From Denitratimonas tolerans (lineage in GTDB: Bacteria; Pseudomonadota; Gammaproteobacteria; Xanthomonadales; Xanthomonadaceae): a stretch of DNA of 64,000 nt. Location: positions 15,229-79,228 of the forward strand of contig NZ_JBBDHC010000017.1 of NCBI RefSeq assembly GCF_037203605.1, written 5' to 3'. Under the pieces are notes generated by a model. It made no database searches and was not told the origin of the DNA. It worked only from the letters and a program-made list of their open reading frames with translations. Each line of letters opens with the position of its first letter. Position 1 is the first letter of the stretch. Below, one piece after another: positions 31,775 to 42,204 of the stretch. Both the position numbers and the translations under genes were made by a program.

Positions 31775-32254
31775 ATGAAAATCGATATCGGGATCAAGTC
31801 TGCGGACCGCAAGGCAATTGCCGATGGCCTCTCGCACTTCCTCGCCGACGCCTACACGCTTTATCTCAAGACCCACAGCTTCCACTGGAACGTGACCGGG
31901 CCGATGTTCAACTCGCTGCACGTCATGTTCGAGACCCAGTACACCGAGCAGTGGGCGGCGCTGGACGAGATCGCCGAACGCATCCGCGCCATCGGTTTCC
32001 CCGCGCCTGGTTCCTATGGCGAGTTCGTGAAGCTCACGTCCATCGCCGAAGAGCCCGGCCGCGAAGGCGAGGTGCCGGACTGGAAGGAGATGGTCAGGCA
32101 GCTGGTGGCGGGCAACGAAGCGGTGTGCCGCACCGCGCGCAAGGTGCTCGCCACCGCCTCGCAGGCCGGCGACGAGCCCACCGTGGACCTTCTCACCCAG
32201 CGCCTGCAGGCGCATGAAAAGGCCGCCTGGATGTTGCGCTCGCTGCTGGAATGA
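31775..32254 (+). CDS. dps: Dps-family DNA-binding ferritin
   Basis: A 159-residue Dps. It forms a dodecamer that oxidises and stores iron using peroxide and protects DNA. The ferroxidase ligands lie in SFHWNVTGPMF, LHVMFETQY and WAALDEIAERI. The N-terminal tail is short (MKIDIGIKSADR), so DNA binding may be weak. A strong AAGGAG site precedes the ATG. An inverted repeat CGGGAG/CTCCCG (31700-31705 and 31719-31724) in the gap to hrpA could be a regulator site. A strong terminator follows. Confidence 0.95.
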   Translation: MKIDIGIKSADRKAIADGLSHFLADAYTLYLKTHSFHWNVTGPMFNSLHVMFETQYTEQWAALDEIAERIRAIGFPAPGSYGEFVKLTSIAEEPGREGEVPDWKEMVRQLVAGNEAVCRTARKVLATASQAGDEPTVDLLTQRLQAHEKAAWMLRSLLE

Positions 32255-32276
32255 TGCGCAGCGGTTCGCACACGCG

Positions 32277-32307
32277 AAGGCCGGGAATTGCGTTCCCGGC
32301 CTTTTTT
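32277..32307 (+). terminator. Intrinsic terminator of dps
   Basis: Perfect 11-bp stem AAGGCCGGGAA (32277-32287) and TTCCCGGCCTT (32293-32303) with loop TTGCG, continued by a six-base T-run (32302-32307). Classic rho-independent terminator directly after dps. Confidence 0.92.
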
Positions 32308-32310
32308 GTG

Positions 32311-32340
32311 CTTACACTCCAGATTGTTGCGGTGCAATAT
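32311..32340 (+). promoter_or_regulatory. Candidate gdhA promoter
   Basis: CTTACA (32311-32316), 18-bp spacer and CAATAT (32335-32340) lie between the dps terminator and the gdhA ATG, 26 bp before the start. The match to consensus is modest, but the terminator means gdhA needs its own promoter here. Confidence 0.35.
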
Positions 32341-32365
32341 CGCCAGATTCCGGGGAACCGTCGCC

Positions 32366-33709
<1,344 letters not shown>

Positions 33710-33739
33710 GCGGCGCGGCGCATCGGCTATCCTGAGCCG

Positions 33740-35554
33740 ATGCCCGAGACACCTCTTGAACTGCTGAAGCGCGTCTTCGGCTACGACAGCTTTCGCGGCG
33801 AGCAGGCGGCGATCATCGATCACCTGGTCGCCGGCCGCGACGCCCTGGTGCTGATGCCGACCGGCGGCGGAAAGTCGCTGTGCTATCAGCTTCCTGCCCT
33901 GCTGCGCGAGGGGACGGGCATCGTGATTTCGCCGCTGATCGCGCTGATGCAGGACCAGGTCGACGCGCTGCGCCAGCTCGGCGTGCGCGCGGCGCGCCTG
34001 GATTCCTCGCTGGAGGCGCGCGAGGCGCTCGACACCGAACGCGCGCTCGCCGCCGGCGCGCTGGATCTGGTGTACGTCTCGCCCGAACGCTTCCTCACCG
34101 AACGCTTCATGGATCGAATCGACGCGCTGCCGATCGCGCTGTTCGCCATCGACGAGGCCCACTGCGTTTCGCAGTGGGGCCACGACTTCCGGCCCGAGTA
34201 CCGCCAGCTCGACGTGCTGCACCAGCGCTGGCCGAGGGTGCCGCGCATCGCGCTCACCGCCACCGCCGATGCGCCCACGCGCGCGGAAATCGCCGAGCGC
34301 CTGGCGCTGGACGAGGCGCGCTGGTTCGTCAGTTCCTTCGACCGCCCCAACATCCGCTATCGGGTGGAACAGAAGGCCAACGGCAAGAAGCAGCTGCTCG
34401 ATTTCCTCGCCATGCGCGCCGGGCAATCGGGCATCGTCTACTGCCTGTCGCGGCGCAAGGTCGAGGACACCGCCGAGTTTCTCGTCGGGCACGGCGTGTC
34501 GGCCCTGCCCTACCACGCCGGCATGGCGACCGCGGCGCGCGCCGAAAACCAGCGCCGCTTCATCCGCGAGGAAGGCATCGTGATGTGCGCCACGATCGCT
34601 TTCGGCATGGGCATCGACAAGCCCGACGTGCGCTTCGTGGCGCATGTCGACCTGCCCAAATCCATCGAGGGCTACTATCAGGAAACCGGCCGCGCCGGGC
34701 GCGATGGTGACCCGGCCGAGGCCTGGATGTGCTGGGGCATGGGCGATGTCGCCACGCTCTCGCAGATGATCGAGGCGGGCGAGGCGGATGAATCGCGCAA
34801 GCGCCTGGAGCGGCACAAGCTCAACGTGCTGCTGGGCTATGCCGAAACCATCCGCTGCCGCCGCCAGACGCTGCTCGCCAGCTTCGGCGAGACCTACCCG
34901 GACCCCTGCGGCAACTGCGACAACTGCCTGGAACCGCCGCCCACCTGGGACGGCACGCAGGCGGCGCGCAAGGCGCTCTCCTGCGTGTGGCGCTGCGGCC
35001 AGCGCTTTGGCGCGGGGCACCTGATCGACGTGCTGCGCGGCACCCGCACCGAGAAGGTTCTCCAGCACGGGCACGATACGCTCAGCACCTTCGGCATCGG
35101 TGCCGAGCTGGAGGCCATCGCCTGGCGCGGTGTATTCCGCCAGCTGGTCACCGCCGGGCTGCTCGACATCGATCACACCCGCTTCGGCGCGCTGCGCCTG
35201 ACCGAAGCCGCGCGCCCGCTGCTGCGCGGTGAAGGCCACCTGACCCTGCGCCGCGACGCGCCGGCGGCGCGCCGGCGCGGCAGGTCCGAGCGCGGGCGCG
35301 GCGCGGCCACGGAGGAGATTGCCCTCAGTGACGCGGCGCGGCTGCGCTTCGAGGCACTGCGCGAGCTGCGCACGGCGCTGGCGCGCGAACAGAACCTGCC
35401 GGCCTACATGATCTTCGGCAACGCCACCTTGCGCGGCATCGCCGAGGCCGATCCGAACGAGCTGGACGAACTGGCGACCGTCTCCGGGGTCGGCGTGGCC
35501 AAGCTGGAGCGCTACGGCGAATCGGTGCTGGAGACCCTGGCGCTGCTGCGCTGA
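33740..35554 (+). CDS. recQ: ATP-dependent DNA helicase RecQ
   Basis: A 604-residue 3'-5' DNA helicase for recombination and fork repair. FRGEQAAIIDHL is motif 0, LMPTGGGKSLCYQLPA Walker A, and FAIDEAHCVSQWGHDFRPEY the DEAH box plus the aromatic loop. QETGRAGRDGDPAEAWM is motif VI. The RQC zinc site is CRRQTLL then CGNCDNC. A winged helix follows and an HRDC domain occupies the last about 80 residues (FEALRELRTALAREQNLPAY). The stop is convergent with yhdP across 61 bp. Confidence 0.97.
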   Translation: MPETPLELLKRVFGYDSFRGEQAAIIDHLVAGRDALVLMPTGGGKSLCYQLPALLREGTGIVISPLIALMQDQVDALRQLGVRAARLDSSLEAREALDTERALAAGALDLVYVSPERFLTERFMDRIDALPIALFAIDEAHCVSQWGHDFRPEYRQLDVLHQRWPRVPRIALTATADAPTRAEIAERLALDEARWFVSSFDRPNIRYRVEQKANGKKQLLDFLAMRAGQSGIVYCLSRRKVEDTAEFLVGHGVSALPYHAGMATAARAENQRRFIREEGIVMCATIAFGMGIDKPDVRFVAHVDLPKSIEGYYQETGRAGRDGDPAEAWMCWGMGDVATLSQMIEAGEADESRKRLERHKLNVLLGYAETIRCRRQTLLASFGETYPDPCGNCDNCLEPPPTWDGTQAARKALSCVWRCGQRFGAGHLIDVLRGTRTEKVLQHGHDTLSTFGIGAELEAIAWRGVFRQLVTAGLLDIDHTRFGALRLTEAARPLLRGEGHLTLRRDAPAARRRGRSERGRGAATEEIALSDAARLRFEALRELRTALAREQNLPAYMIFGNATLRGIAEADPNELDELATVSGVGVAKLERYGESVLETLALLR

Positions 35555-35615
35555 GGGCCTGTGGAAAACCCATCTGCCGGCTGCTGCCGCCGCCGAACGC
35601 GCCGGGCAGCGATCG

Positions 35616-38600
35616 TCAGGGTGAGGGGTCGCGCGGCGCAGCCGCTTCCGCCTCGATCGTCGGCGCATCCCACGCTCCGGTGACGCGATACACCGTGCGC
35701 GTCATGTCCTTGAGTGGCTGGCGCAGCACGGCCTGGGCCACCGCGCCGACCGCCGCACCGGCCGGACCCGCGGCAATCGCGCCGATCGCCGGCAGCACGC
35801 TGCCGGCCTTGGGCAGCACCTCCAGGGTCTGGTCGTAGTCGCGCGCCTTGAGGCCGGTGCGCCCGCGCAGGCGGATTTCCGCGGAGGGCGCATTGATCCG
35901 GAAGTCGTCGGTGAAGGCGTCGCCGCGCTCGATGCGGAAGCTGCCGGCCATCTGGTTGAACGCGAACCCGGACTTCAGGAAATCGCTGAAATCAAGGCTC
36001 AGCCGGCGCGGGATTTCGGTCAGGCTGAGCAGGCCGAACAGGCGGCCGGCACCCGGCTCCACTTCCAGCACGCGCCCCTGCCCGACGCTGACATCGAGCC
36101 TGCCATCGGCCACCGCCCAATCGAACGCGCCGGGGGCACCGGGCCACGCCAGCATCAGGCGTCCGTGGGTGCCGCTGCTTTCGATCAGGCGCGAGAAGCC
36201 CAGCGCCTCCAGCATCGCGCCGGCATCGCGCGAGGAAAAATCCAGCGCCAGCGCGGTTGATTCGCGCCCTTCCACCACCTGCCAATCGCCCTTGGCCTTG
36301 AGATCGAGCGCCGCCGAGTGGGCATCGAACCGCTCGACGTGCAGGCCCGTGGCGGTAGGCCAGGTCTCCAGCCAGACGTTGCCCAGGTGCGCGCCGGAAA
36401 ACCGGGTATCGGCCGACTCCAGGTGAATCGGCGGGATCAGGCCGGGCGCGGAAAGCACCTGCGTTGTCGCCGCATCCTGCCCGGCGTCCGCCGCATCCGT
36501 CTCCGGCCAGTGCAGGCGATCAAGGCGCGCGGTGATGCCCTTCTGGGCAAGCCCATCGAGCGGCACCGACAGCTCACCCGCCAGCGCATCGCCGGCAAAG
36601 CCGAAGGTGAATCGCTCCGCATCGCGCTGCATCGTGACGCGGGTTTCGCGGAACGGCCGGCCAAAAAGGTTCAGTTCGCCGATGAACAAGTCCGCCGAGG
36701 CCAGGTGCAGCGCCGCTTCGCCATCCCCCAACCCCGCGGCGACGCCGCCCCAGGCCGCGGCATCGAGCACCGGGATCTGCCCGGCGACGTGCAGGCCGCG
36801 CGGCGGCGGCGCGGCGTCCACGACGTCGCCGAACAGCGCGGTGCCGCTGAAGCCATCGACGCCCGAACGCCCGTGCAGGCGCAGCAGTCCGCCCAGGCGC
36901 AGGTCGATGCCGACGTCCGGCTCTTGCAGGGTCAGGTCCAGATCCAGCGGCATCCGGTCGGCGGCATCCTTGCGCAGCGGGGCCGGAAGGTGGATCGACA
37001 CGCCCGCCAGATCCGAGCGCACCCGCAGCTGGGGCGCGGCGCGGACAGCGCCGTCCGGCTCGGGCACGGTCAGTTGCAGGGTCCAGTCGGACTCGCCGCC
37101 CAGCCACGGCGTCAGCCAGCGGCTGCGCGCATTGGATTGGACCAGCCGCGCCGCCGGGAAATGCCCGCGCAGGCTGGCTTCAGCGAGGTGTTCGGGCTGC
37201 GAGGTGTAGTCGCCCACGGCGATGCTGAGCGCGCCCAGCGTCCCGCCGAACCCGACGCTCAGCTCATCGGCAAGGAATCCGCGGTCGGAAAACCGCACCC
37301 GCCCGCTCGCGCCCTCGAAATCCAGCCCCCAGTTCGCATCGCGCAGGTCCATGCGCGCCAGGTCCACCTGTCCATCGACCTTCGGCTCGCCCAGGTGATC
37401 CTCCAGCGGGATGTGGAGCGCCAGGGCCACTTCGCCGCGGCCACCGAGCGAAACGCCATCCAGCAGTTCGCCGTGCGCTTCATGCAGGGGACTCTTGCGC
37501 AGGACCTGCAGCAGCGCCGAGCCGCTGCCGTTCCCATGCACATCCAGCGCAAGGATCGAATCGCCGAAGTCGGCGATGCCGCCGCGCGCGCTGGCCACCT
37601 GCGCAGCGCCCACCTCGCCCGCCAGATCAAGCTCCATCGACACGTTGATGAAGCGCGCCGTGCCGCGCACGCGGTGCCCGGGCAGCCAGTCCGGGTGATA
37701 GGCGATCTGGGCGTCCTCCAGCTCAGCCAGCGCCTCGAAGCGCCCCTCGCCCTCGGGGAACGGCCAGTCGCGCACATTGCCGCGCACCACCGCGCTGCCG
37801 CGCGCGACGCGGCCGCCGAGCAGCGCGGTATCGAGCCAGCGCACGGCCGCTTCAGACATCACGTTGACCGGCCAGAAGCGCTTGGCCACAACCAGCGGAC
37901 CTTCGCCGACGTCGGCGCGCAGGTCCAGCAGCACGCCACCGCCATCGGGAAACTGCGCACCGCCGGCCAGCGTGATGGCGTAGTCGTCCTCGTTGAGCCG
38001 CAATCCCGGCGTATCGATGCGCCAGCCATCGCCTGGATCGAAGGCGAGGATCTCTCCGGCAACGCGCGGCATGAACGGGGCGCGCAGCACGCCAGGGGCC
38101 TGCACGGTCCAGACGCCGGGAGCCACGTCCAGGCGCAGCGCGCGCGCATCGCCGCCCAGCACCCCGGAAACGCCTTGGAAAGCCGGGATGCCGCCCACCG
38201 GCTGCCAACCGGCATCGAGCAGACGCGCTTCGAACCGGTAGCGTCCGGCATCGAACCAGGCCGCTCGCAGCGACTCCAGCGTGCCGTGCGGCGCGGCCTC
38301 GCCCAGCCAGTGCCGCAGCCGCGCCGGCATCGCCGGAACCAGCCGCGCGAGCGCCAGCGGCGGCCCCAGAGCCAGCGCATCGGCTTCCACGCGCACCAGC
38401 CCGGAGCCATCGCGCTGCGCATGTCCCCGGCGCACGACCTCGAGCGAGCGGCTGCCTAGTTCATCGACCACCTGCCACGAAGGCACCACCGCGCGCCAGC
38501 CGGAGCCGCCCTCCCGCCACACCCGCGCCTGCATCTGCCAGACCGCGAACCGCGCCGACTGTTCGACGATGCGCCCGTCGTCCTCTCCGCTTTCGATCGC

Positions 38601-39449
38601 CGCATGCAGCGCGAACGGGGCCATGGAGGCATCCAGCTGCACGCCGATCGGCTCTCCCTCGGCAAAATCCAGCCACACGCGCAGGTCGCCGCGCGCCTGC
38701 GACAGCCCGACCTGCCCCATCGTCAGTTCGCGCAGCCAGATCGCCCAGTCCTGCGCGCGGCCCTCAAGATAGGCCGTGCCCGTCCGCCCGTCCGGGCTCA
38801 AATCCGCTCCGAGCCGCAGCATCGCGCCCGGCACCTCGCCATGGACGTAGGCCCCCAGGCGCAGCTGCCCGCCGGCGCGCTGCATGCGCGCGTCGATGCG
38901 CGGCACGACGCGCTGGCGTCCGGTGATCGCATCGCGGAACCGCAGTCGCGCCGCGCGCACTTCCAGCGCGCCGAAGCGATCGAGCTGCTGGAACTGCGAG
39001 CGATTCGCGGCAGCAGGCGCACCGCGGCCGAAGCCGTCGAGCCGCCAGCGCCCGTCGGCATCGCGGTGCAGCTCAAGTTCGGGGCCGTCCAGCGCAAGCT
39101 CGGTCAGCGGCATGCCCGGCCACAGGCCGGAATAGATGTTCACCTGGAGCTGGGCGCGGTCGATGTCGAGCACTTCCGGTGCCTGCCCGATGCGCAGGCC
39201 GGAAAGCGAAAGCCGCGGCCCGGCGCGATTCCATTGCGCCTGGACGGCCCCCAGCGCAACCGGCGCATCAATGCGGTCCGACAGCCAGCGCGCCACGGCA
39301 TCGGGATGCCGCGTCAGCACCGGCAGGAGCTGGCTCGCCAGCCCCACCGCAAGCGCCGTGAGGATCACGACGGCCAGCAGGCTCCAGCCCAGCATGCGGC
39401 GGGCGCGCCTGAGCGTGCGCCGCATCCGCCCGTGCGCCCGGCCGCTCAT
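35616..39449 (-). CDS. yhdP: YhdP-family AsmA-like envelope lipid-transport protein
   Basis: A 1277-residue protein, close to the 1266 of Escherichia coli YhdP. A single N-terminal membrane segment (MLGWSLLAVVILTALAVGLA) anchors a very long periplasmic part made of repeating beta strands, including a DUF3971-like region and a C-terminal AsmA-type region (LRGRTGLKARDYDQTLEVLP). YhdP, TamB and YdbH are thought to carry phospholipids to the outer membrane. The C-terminal AVAQAVLRQPLKDMTRTVYRV matches the family end. The gene lies 42 bp after rng in the usual gammaproteobacterial order maf-rng-yhdP; tldD is absent. Confidence 0.9.
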   Translation of the reverse strand: MSGRAHGRMRRTLRRARRMLGWSLLAVVILTALAVGLASQLLPVLTRHPDAVARWLSDRIDAPVALGAVQAQWNRAGPRLSLSGLRIGQAPEVLDIDRAQLQVNIYSGLWPGMPLTELALDGPELELHRDADGRWRLDGFGRGAPAAANRSQFQQLDRFGALEVRAARLRFRDAITGRQRVVPRIDARMQRAGGQLRLGAYVHGEVPGAMLRLGADLSPDGRTGTAYLEGRAQDWAIWLRELTMGQVGLSQARGDLRVWLDFAEGEPIGVQLDASMAPFALHAAIESGEDDGRIVEQSARFAVWQMQARVWREGGSGWRAVVPSWQVVDELGSRSLEVVRRGHAQRDGSGLVRVEADALALGPPLALARLVPAMPARLRHWLGEAAPHGTLESLRAAWFDAGRYRFEARLLDAGWQPVGGIPAFQGVSGVLGGDARALRLDVAPGVWTVQAPGVLRAPFMPRVAGEILAFDPGDGWRIDTPGLRLNEDDYAITLAGGAQFPDGGGVLLDLRADVGEGPLVVAKRFWPVNVMSEAAVRWLDTALLGGRVARGSAVVRGNVRDWPFPEGEGRFEALAELEDAQIAYHPDWLPGHRVRGTARFINVSMELDLAGEVGAAQVASARGGIADFGDSILALDVHGNGSGSALLQVLRKSPLHEAHGELLDGVSLGGRGEVALALHIPLEDHLGEPKVDGQVDLARMDLRDANWGLDFEGASGRVRFSDRGFLADELSVGFGGTLGALSIAVGDYTSQPEHLAEASLRGHFPAARLVQSNARSRWLTPWLGGESDWTLQLTVPEPDGAVRAAPQLRVRSDLAGVSIHLPAPLRKDAADRMPLDLDLTLQEPDVGIDLRLGGLLRLHGRSGVDGFSGTALFGDVVDAAPPPRGLHVAGQIPVLDAAAWGGVAAGLGDGEAALHLASADLFIGELNLFGRPFRETRVTMQRDAERFTFGFAGDALAGELSVPLDGLAQKGITARLDRLHWPETDAADAGQDAATTQVLSAPGLIPPIHLESADTRFSGAHLGNVWLETWPTATGLHVERFDAHSAALDLKAKGDWQVVEGRESTALALDFSSRDAGAMLEALGFSRLIESSGTHGRLMLAWPGAPGAFDWAVADGRLDVSVGQGRVLEVEPGAGRLFGLLSLTEIPRRLSLDFSDFLKSGFAFNQMAGSFRIERGDAFTDDFRINAPSAEIRLRGRTGLKARDYDQTLEVLPKAGSVLPAIGAIAAGPAGAAVGAVAQAVLRQPLKDMTRTVYRVTGAWDAPTIEAEAAAPRDPSP

Positions 39450-39491
39450 GCGCGCATCCGGATGGCCGCCGCCGGCCGCCGCACGCCGCCG

Positions 39492-40970
39492 TCAGAGCAG
39501 GACAACGTCGTACTGCTCCTGCGCATACTGCTCGTCGGCCTGGAAGCGGATGGTCTTGCCGATGAATTCCTCCAGCTCGGCCACCGCGCCCGATTCCTCC
39601 TCCAGAATGCGCGTGACCACGCGCGCGGACGCCAGCACCAGCAGCTTTTCCGCCTCGAACTGGCGCACCGCGCGGGTGATCTCGCGGAAGATCTCGTAGC
39701 ACACGGTTTCGGCGGTCTTGATGCTGCCGCGCCCGGCGCAGGTCGGACACGGTTCGCACAGCTGGCGCACCAGGCTGTCGGTGGTGCGCTTGCGCGTCAT
39801 TTCCACCAGGCCCAGCGGGGAAAACTCGTGGACCGTGGCCTTGGTGTGGTCGTGCGCGAGCGATTTTTCGAGCTGGCGCAGCACCTGGCGGCGGTGTTCG
39901 GCATCCTGCATGTCGATGAAGTCGATGATGATGATGCCGCCCAGGTTGCGCAGGCGAAGCTGGCGCGCGATCGACTGCGCCGCCTCCAGATTGGTGCGGA
40001 ACACCGTGTCTTCGAGGTTGCGGTGCCCCAGGAAGGCGCCGGTGTTCACGTCCACGGTGGTCATGGCCTCGGTCTGATCGATGACGAGGTAGCCACCGGA
40101 TTTCAGCGGCACCTGTTTCTGCATTGCGCGCAGGACTTCATCCTCCACGCCATAGAGGTCGAAGATCGGGCGCTCGCCGGGGTAATGCTCCACGCGCTCG
40201 GCCAACTCCGGGATGAACCGGGTCACGAAACGCTGAATGCGTTCGAACGACTCGCGCGAATCCACCCGCACCTTTTCCACGTCCTCGCGCATGTAGTCGC
40301 GCACGCAGCGCAGGATCAGCGACAGGTCCTCGTAGATGCAGGTGCCCACGCGCGCTTCGGCCATGCCGGCGCGCACCGCGTTCCAGACCTTGTCCAGATA
40401 CACCACGTCCTTGGCCAGCGCCTCCTGGCTTTGGCCTTCGGCGTTGGTGCGCACGATGTAACCCATCGGCGCATCCAGGCTCAGCTCACCCATCATCGCC
40501 TTCAGCCGCGCGCGCTCGTCCTCGTCCTCGATGCGCGCCGACACGCCCAGCACGCGCCCGTGCGGCAGCAGCACCAGGTAGCGCGAGGGAATGCTGATCT
40601 GGGTGGTGAGGCGCGCGCCCTTGGTGCCGATCGGGTCCTTCACCACCTGCACGATCACCTCCTGCCCTTCGCGCAGCAGCTCGCCGATCGCCGTCGTCGG
40701 CACCGGGGCCGGTTCTTCGCCGTCCAGCGGCTCGGGAACCGCCGGGCGCAGGATGTCGGAGGCGTGCAGGAAGGCGGCGCGGTCCAGCCCGATATCCACG
40801 AAGGCGGCCTGCATCCCGGGCATCACCCGCTGCACCCGTCCCTTGTAGATGTTGCCGACGTAGCCGCGCCGGCTGGAGCGCTCGATCAATACCTCCTGCA
40901 GCATGCCGTTCTCGACCACGGCGACGCGCGTCTCGCGCGGGGTGACGTTGATCAGGATTTCTTCGGACAT
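39492..40970 (-). CDS. rng: Ribonuclease G
   Basis: A 492-residue endoribonuclease of the RNase E/G family without the RNase E scaffold tail. It matures the 5' end of 16S rRNA and decays some mRNAs. The S1-like RNA-binding part is early (GNIYKGRVQRVMPGMQAAFVD). The catalytic Asp residues lie in TTVDVNTGAFLGH and GGIIIIDFIDMQ. The zinc-link is CEPCPTCAGRG. The ATG at 40970 follows the maf stop by 21 bp. Confidence 0.96.
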   Translation of the reverse strand: MSEEILINVTPRETRVAVVENGMLQEVLIERSSRRGYVGNIYKGRVQRVMPGMQAAFVDIGLDRAAFLHASDILRPAVPEPLDGEEPAPVPTTAIGELLREGQEVIVQVVKDPIGTKGARLTTQISIPSRYLVLLPHGRVLGVSARIEDEDERARLKAMMGELSLDAPMGYIVRTNAEGQSQEALAKDVVYLDKVWNAVRAGMAEARVGTCIYEDLSLILRCVRDYMREDVEKVRVDSRESFERIQRFVTRFIPELAERVEHYPGERPIFDLYGVEDEVLRAMQKQVPLKSGGYLVIDQTEAMTTVDVNTGAFLGHRNLEDTVFRTNLEAAQSIARQLRLRNLGGIIIIDFIDMQDAEHRRQVLRQLEKSLAHDHTKATVHEFSPLGLVEMTRKRTTDSLVRQLCEPCPTCAGRGSIKTAETVCYEIFREITRAVRQFEAEKLLVLASARVVTRILEEESGAVAELEEFIGKTIRFQADEQYAQEQYDVVLL

Positions 40971-40991
40971 GCGTGGCCCTGCCGGAAATGT

Positions 40992-41576
40992 TCAGGAAAA
41001 AGAAGCCGCCGGCGCGATGCCGAAGCGTGCCAGCAGCGCGGCGGTTTCATGCAGCGGCAGGCCCATCACGCCCGAATGGCTGCCCGCCAGGCGCGGAATG
41101 AAGGCCGCCGCGCGGCCCTGGATCGCGTAGGCACCGGCCTTGCCGAAGGCCTCGCCGCAGGCCAGATACTCCGCGATCTGCGCCGGGGTGAGCGGCGCGA
41201 ACGTCACCTCGGTCACGTTCACCGCGCAGGACTCGCGCTCGCCGTCCACCAGCCACAGCGCGGAGATGACTTCGTGGGTGCGACCGGAGAGCCGCTGCAG
41301 CATCGCGGCGGCATCGGCGGCGTCGGCGGGCTTGCCGAAGACGCGGCCATCGAGCACCACTTCGGTATCGGCCCCGAGCACCACCGCGACCGGATCGTCC
41401 GCGCAGCGCGCCAGGCCGGCGCGGGCCTTGTCGAGCGCCACGCGCAGCACGTAGTCGCGCGGCGATTCGTCCGGTGCGCGCACTTCCGGGACATCCACGT
41501 CCAGGCAGCGGAAACGATGGCCGAGCTGTTCCAGCAGCTGGTGCCGGCGCGGGGATCGGGAGGCGAGATAAAGCAT
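40992..41576 (-). CDS. maf: Maf-family nucleotide pyrophosphatase
   Basis: A 194-residue Maf/YhdE protein. It hydrolyses non-canonical or excess nucleoside triphosphates (dTTP/UTP in the YhdE branch), linked to division arrest. Motifs are YLASRSPRRHQLLEQLG with the phosphate-binding Ser-Arg, VVLGADTEVVLDG with the catalytic Asp, and FGKPADAADA. It is first in the maf-rng-yhdP unit and diverges from the truncated haemoglobin gene. Confidence 0.94.
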   Translation of the reverse strand: MLYLASRSPRRHQLLEQLGHRFRCLDVDVPEVRAPDESPRDYVLRVALDKARAGLARCADDPVAVVLGADTEVVLDGRVFGKPADAADAAAMLQRLSGRTHEVISALWLVDGERESCAVNVTEVTFAPLTPAQIAEYLACGEAFGKAGAYAIQGRAAAFIPRLAGSHSGVMGLPLHETAALLARFGIAPAASFS

Positions 41577-41632
41577 CGCGGAAGCTTAACCCGGAACCGG
41601 GTTGACCGATCCTGGCGCGTGCCGCTGCGCGC

Positions 41633-41646
41633 TTGACCTGGATCAC
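41633..41646. promoter_or_regulatory. FNR/DNR-type box upstream of the truncated haemoglobin gene
   Basis: TTGAC-CTGG-ATCAC matches the TTGAT-N4-ATCAA consensus of FNR/ANR/DNR regulators at eight of ten half-site positions. It lies 55 bp before the haemoglobin ATG, which suits class II activation with a start near 41681. This would put the gene under oxygen or nitric-oxide control. Confidence 0.55.
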
Positions 41647-41700
41647 GGCCCGCGCCCCGCCGCCGCGGGACGATGCGGCGATGAAACGCAGGCCGGTGAC

Positions 41701-42126
41701 ATGAACCAGACCGCCAGCATCCCCGCCCACGGCGATGCCGCCCCCGCGGCCGTCTGCTCCGAAGACGAAGTGATCGCCCTGGTGCATCGCTTCTACGCCC
41801 GCGTGCGCCAGGACGCGCTGCTGGGGCCGATCTTCGAGCGCCACATCCGCGACTGGGACGCGCATCTGGCCAATCTGGTCGACTTCTGGTCGGCCACGCT
41901 GCGCGGCACGCGCCGCTTCCGCGGTGCACCCATGGCCAAGCACATGGCGCTGCCCGGGCTGAGGCCGGTGCTGTTCCGGCGCTGGCTGGAGCTGTTCGGC
42001 CAGACCACCGCCGAGCTGGGCAACCGCCGCCTCAAGCGGGAGGCCGACGAACGCGCCGCCGCCATCGCGCTGCGCCTCTGGGAGCGCTATCAGATCGAAG
42101 GCTGCGACGTGGTGTCGGCGCACTGA
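41701..42126 (+). CDS. Group 3 truncated haemoglobin
   Basis: A 141-residue globin of the 2-on-2 group 3 type. Early residues are VIALVHRFYARVRQDALLGP, the pattern of the A/B helices with the B10 Tyr. DWDAHLANLVDFWSATLRGT leads to PMAKHMALPGL, whose His is the proximal haem ligand; a late Trp lies in RLWERYQI. Group 3 globins have been linked to NO and oxygen handling. An FNR/DNR-like box precedes it. Open frame continues to 41602 but the ATG at 41701 gives the family length. Confidence 0.85.
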   Translation: MNQTASIPAHGDAAPAAVCSEDEVIALVHRFYARVRQDALLGPIFERHIRDWDAHLANLVDFWSATLRGTRRFRGAPMAKHMALPGLRPVLFRRWLELFGQTTAELGNRRLKREADERAAAIALRLWERYQIEGCDVVSAH

Positions 42127-42204
42127 GTTCGACGCGCGACCGCGATCGGACCGCGGCGCGCTGGCGCGGCGGCTGCCTTGCGGGACAGCCGCCGCGACGA
42201 TCGC

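Noticed and set aside
38604..41636. 1010-codon plus-strand frame opposite yhdP, rng and maf
   Set aside because: Antisense shadow spanning three recognised genes.
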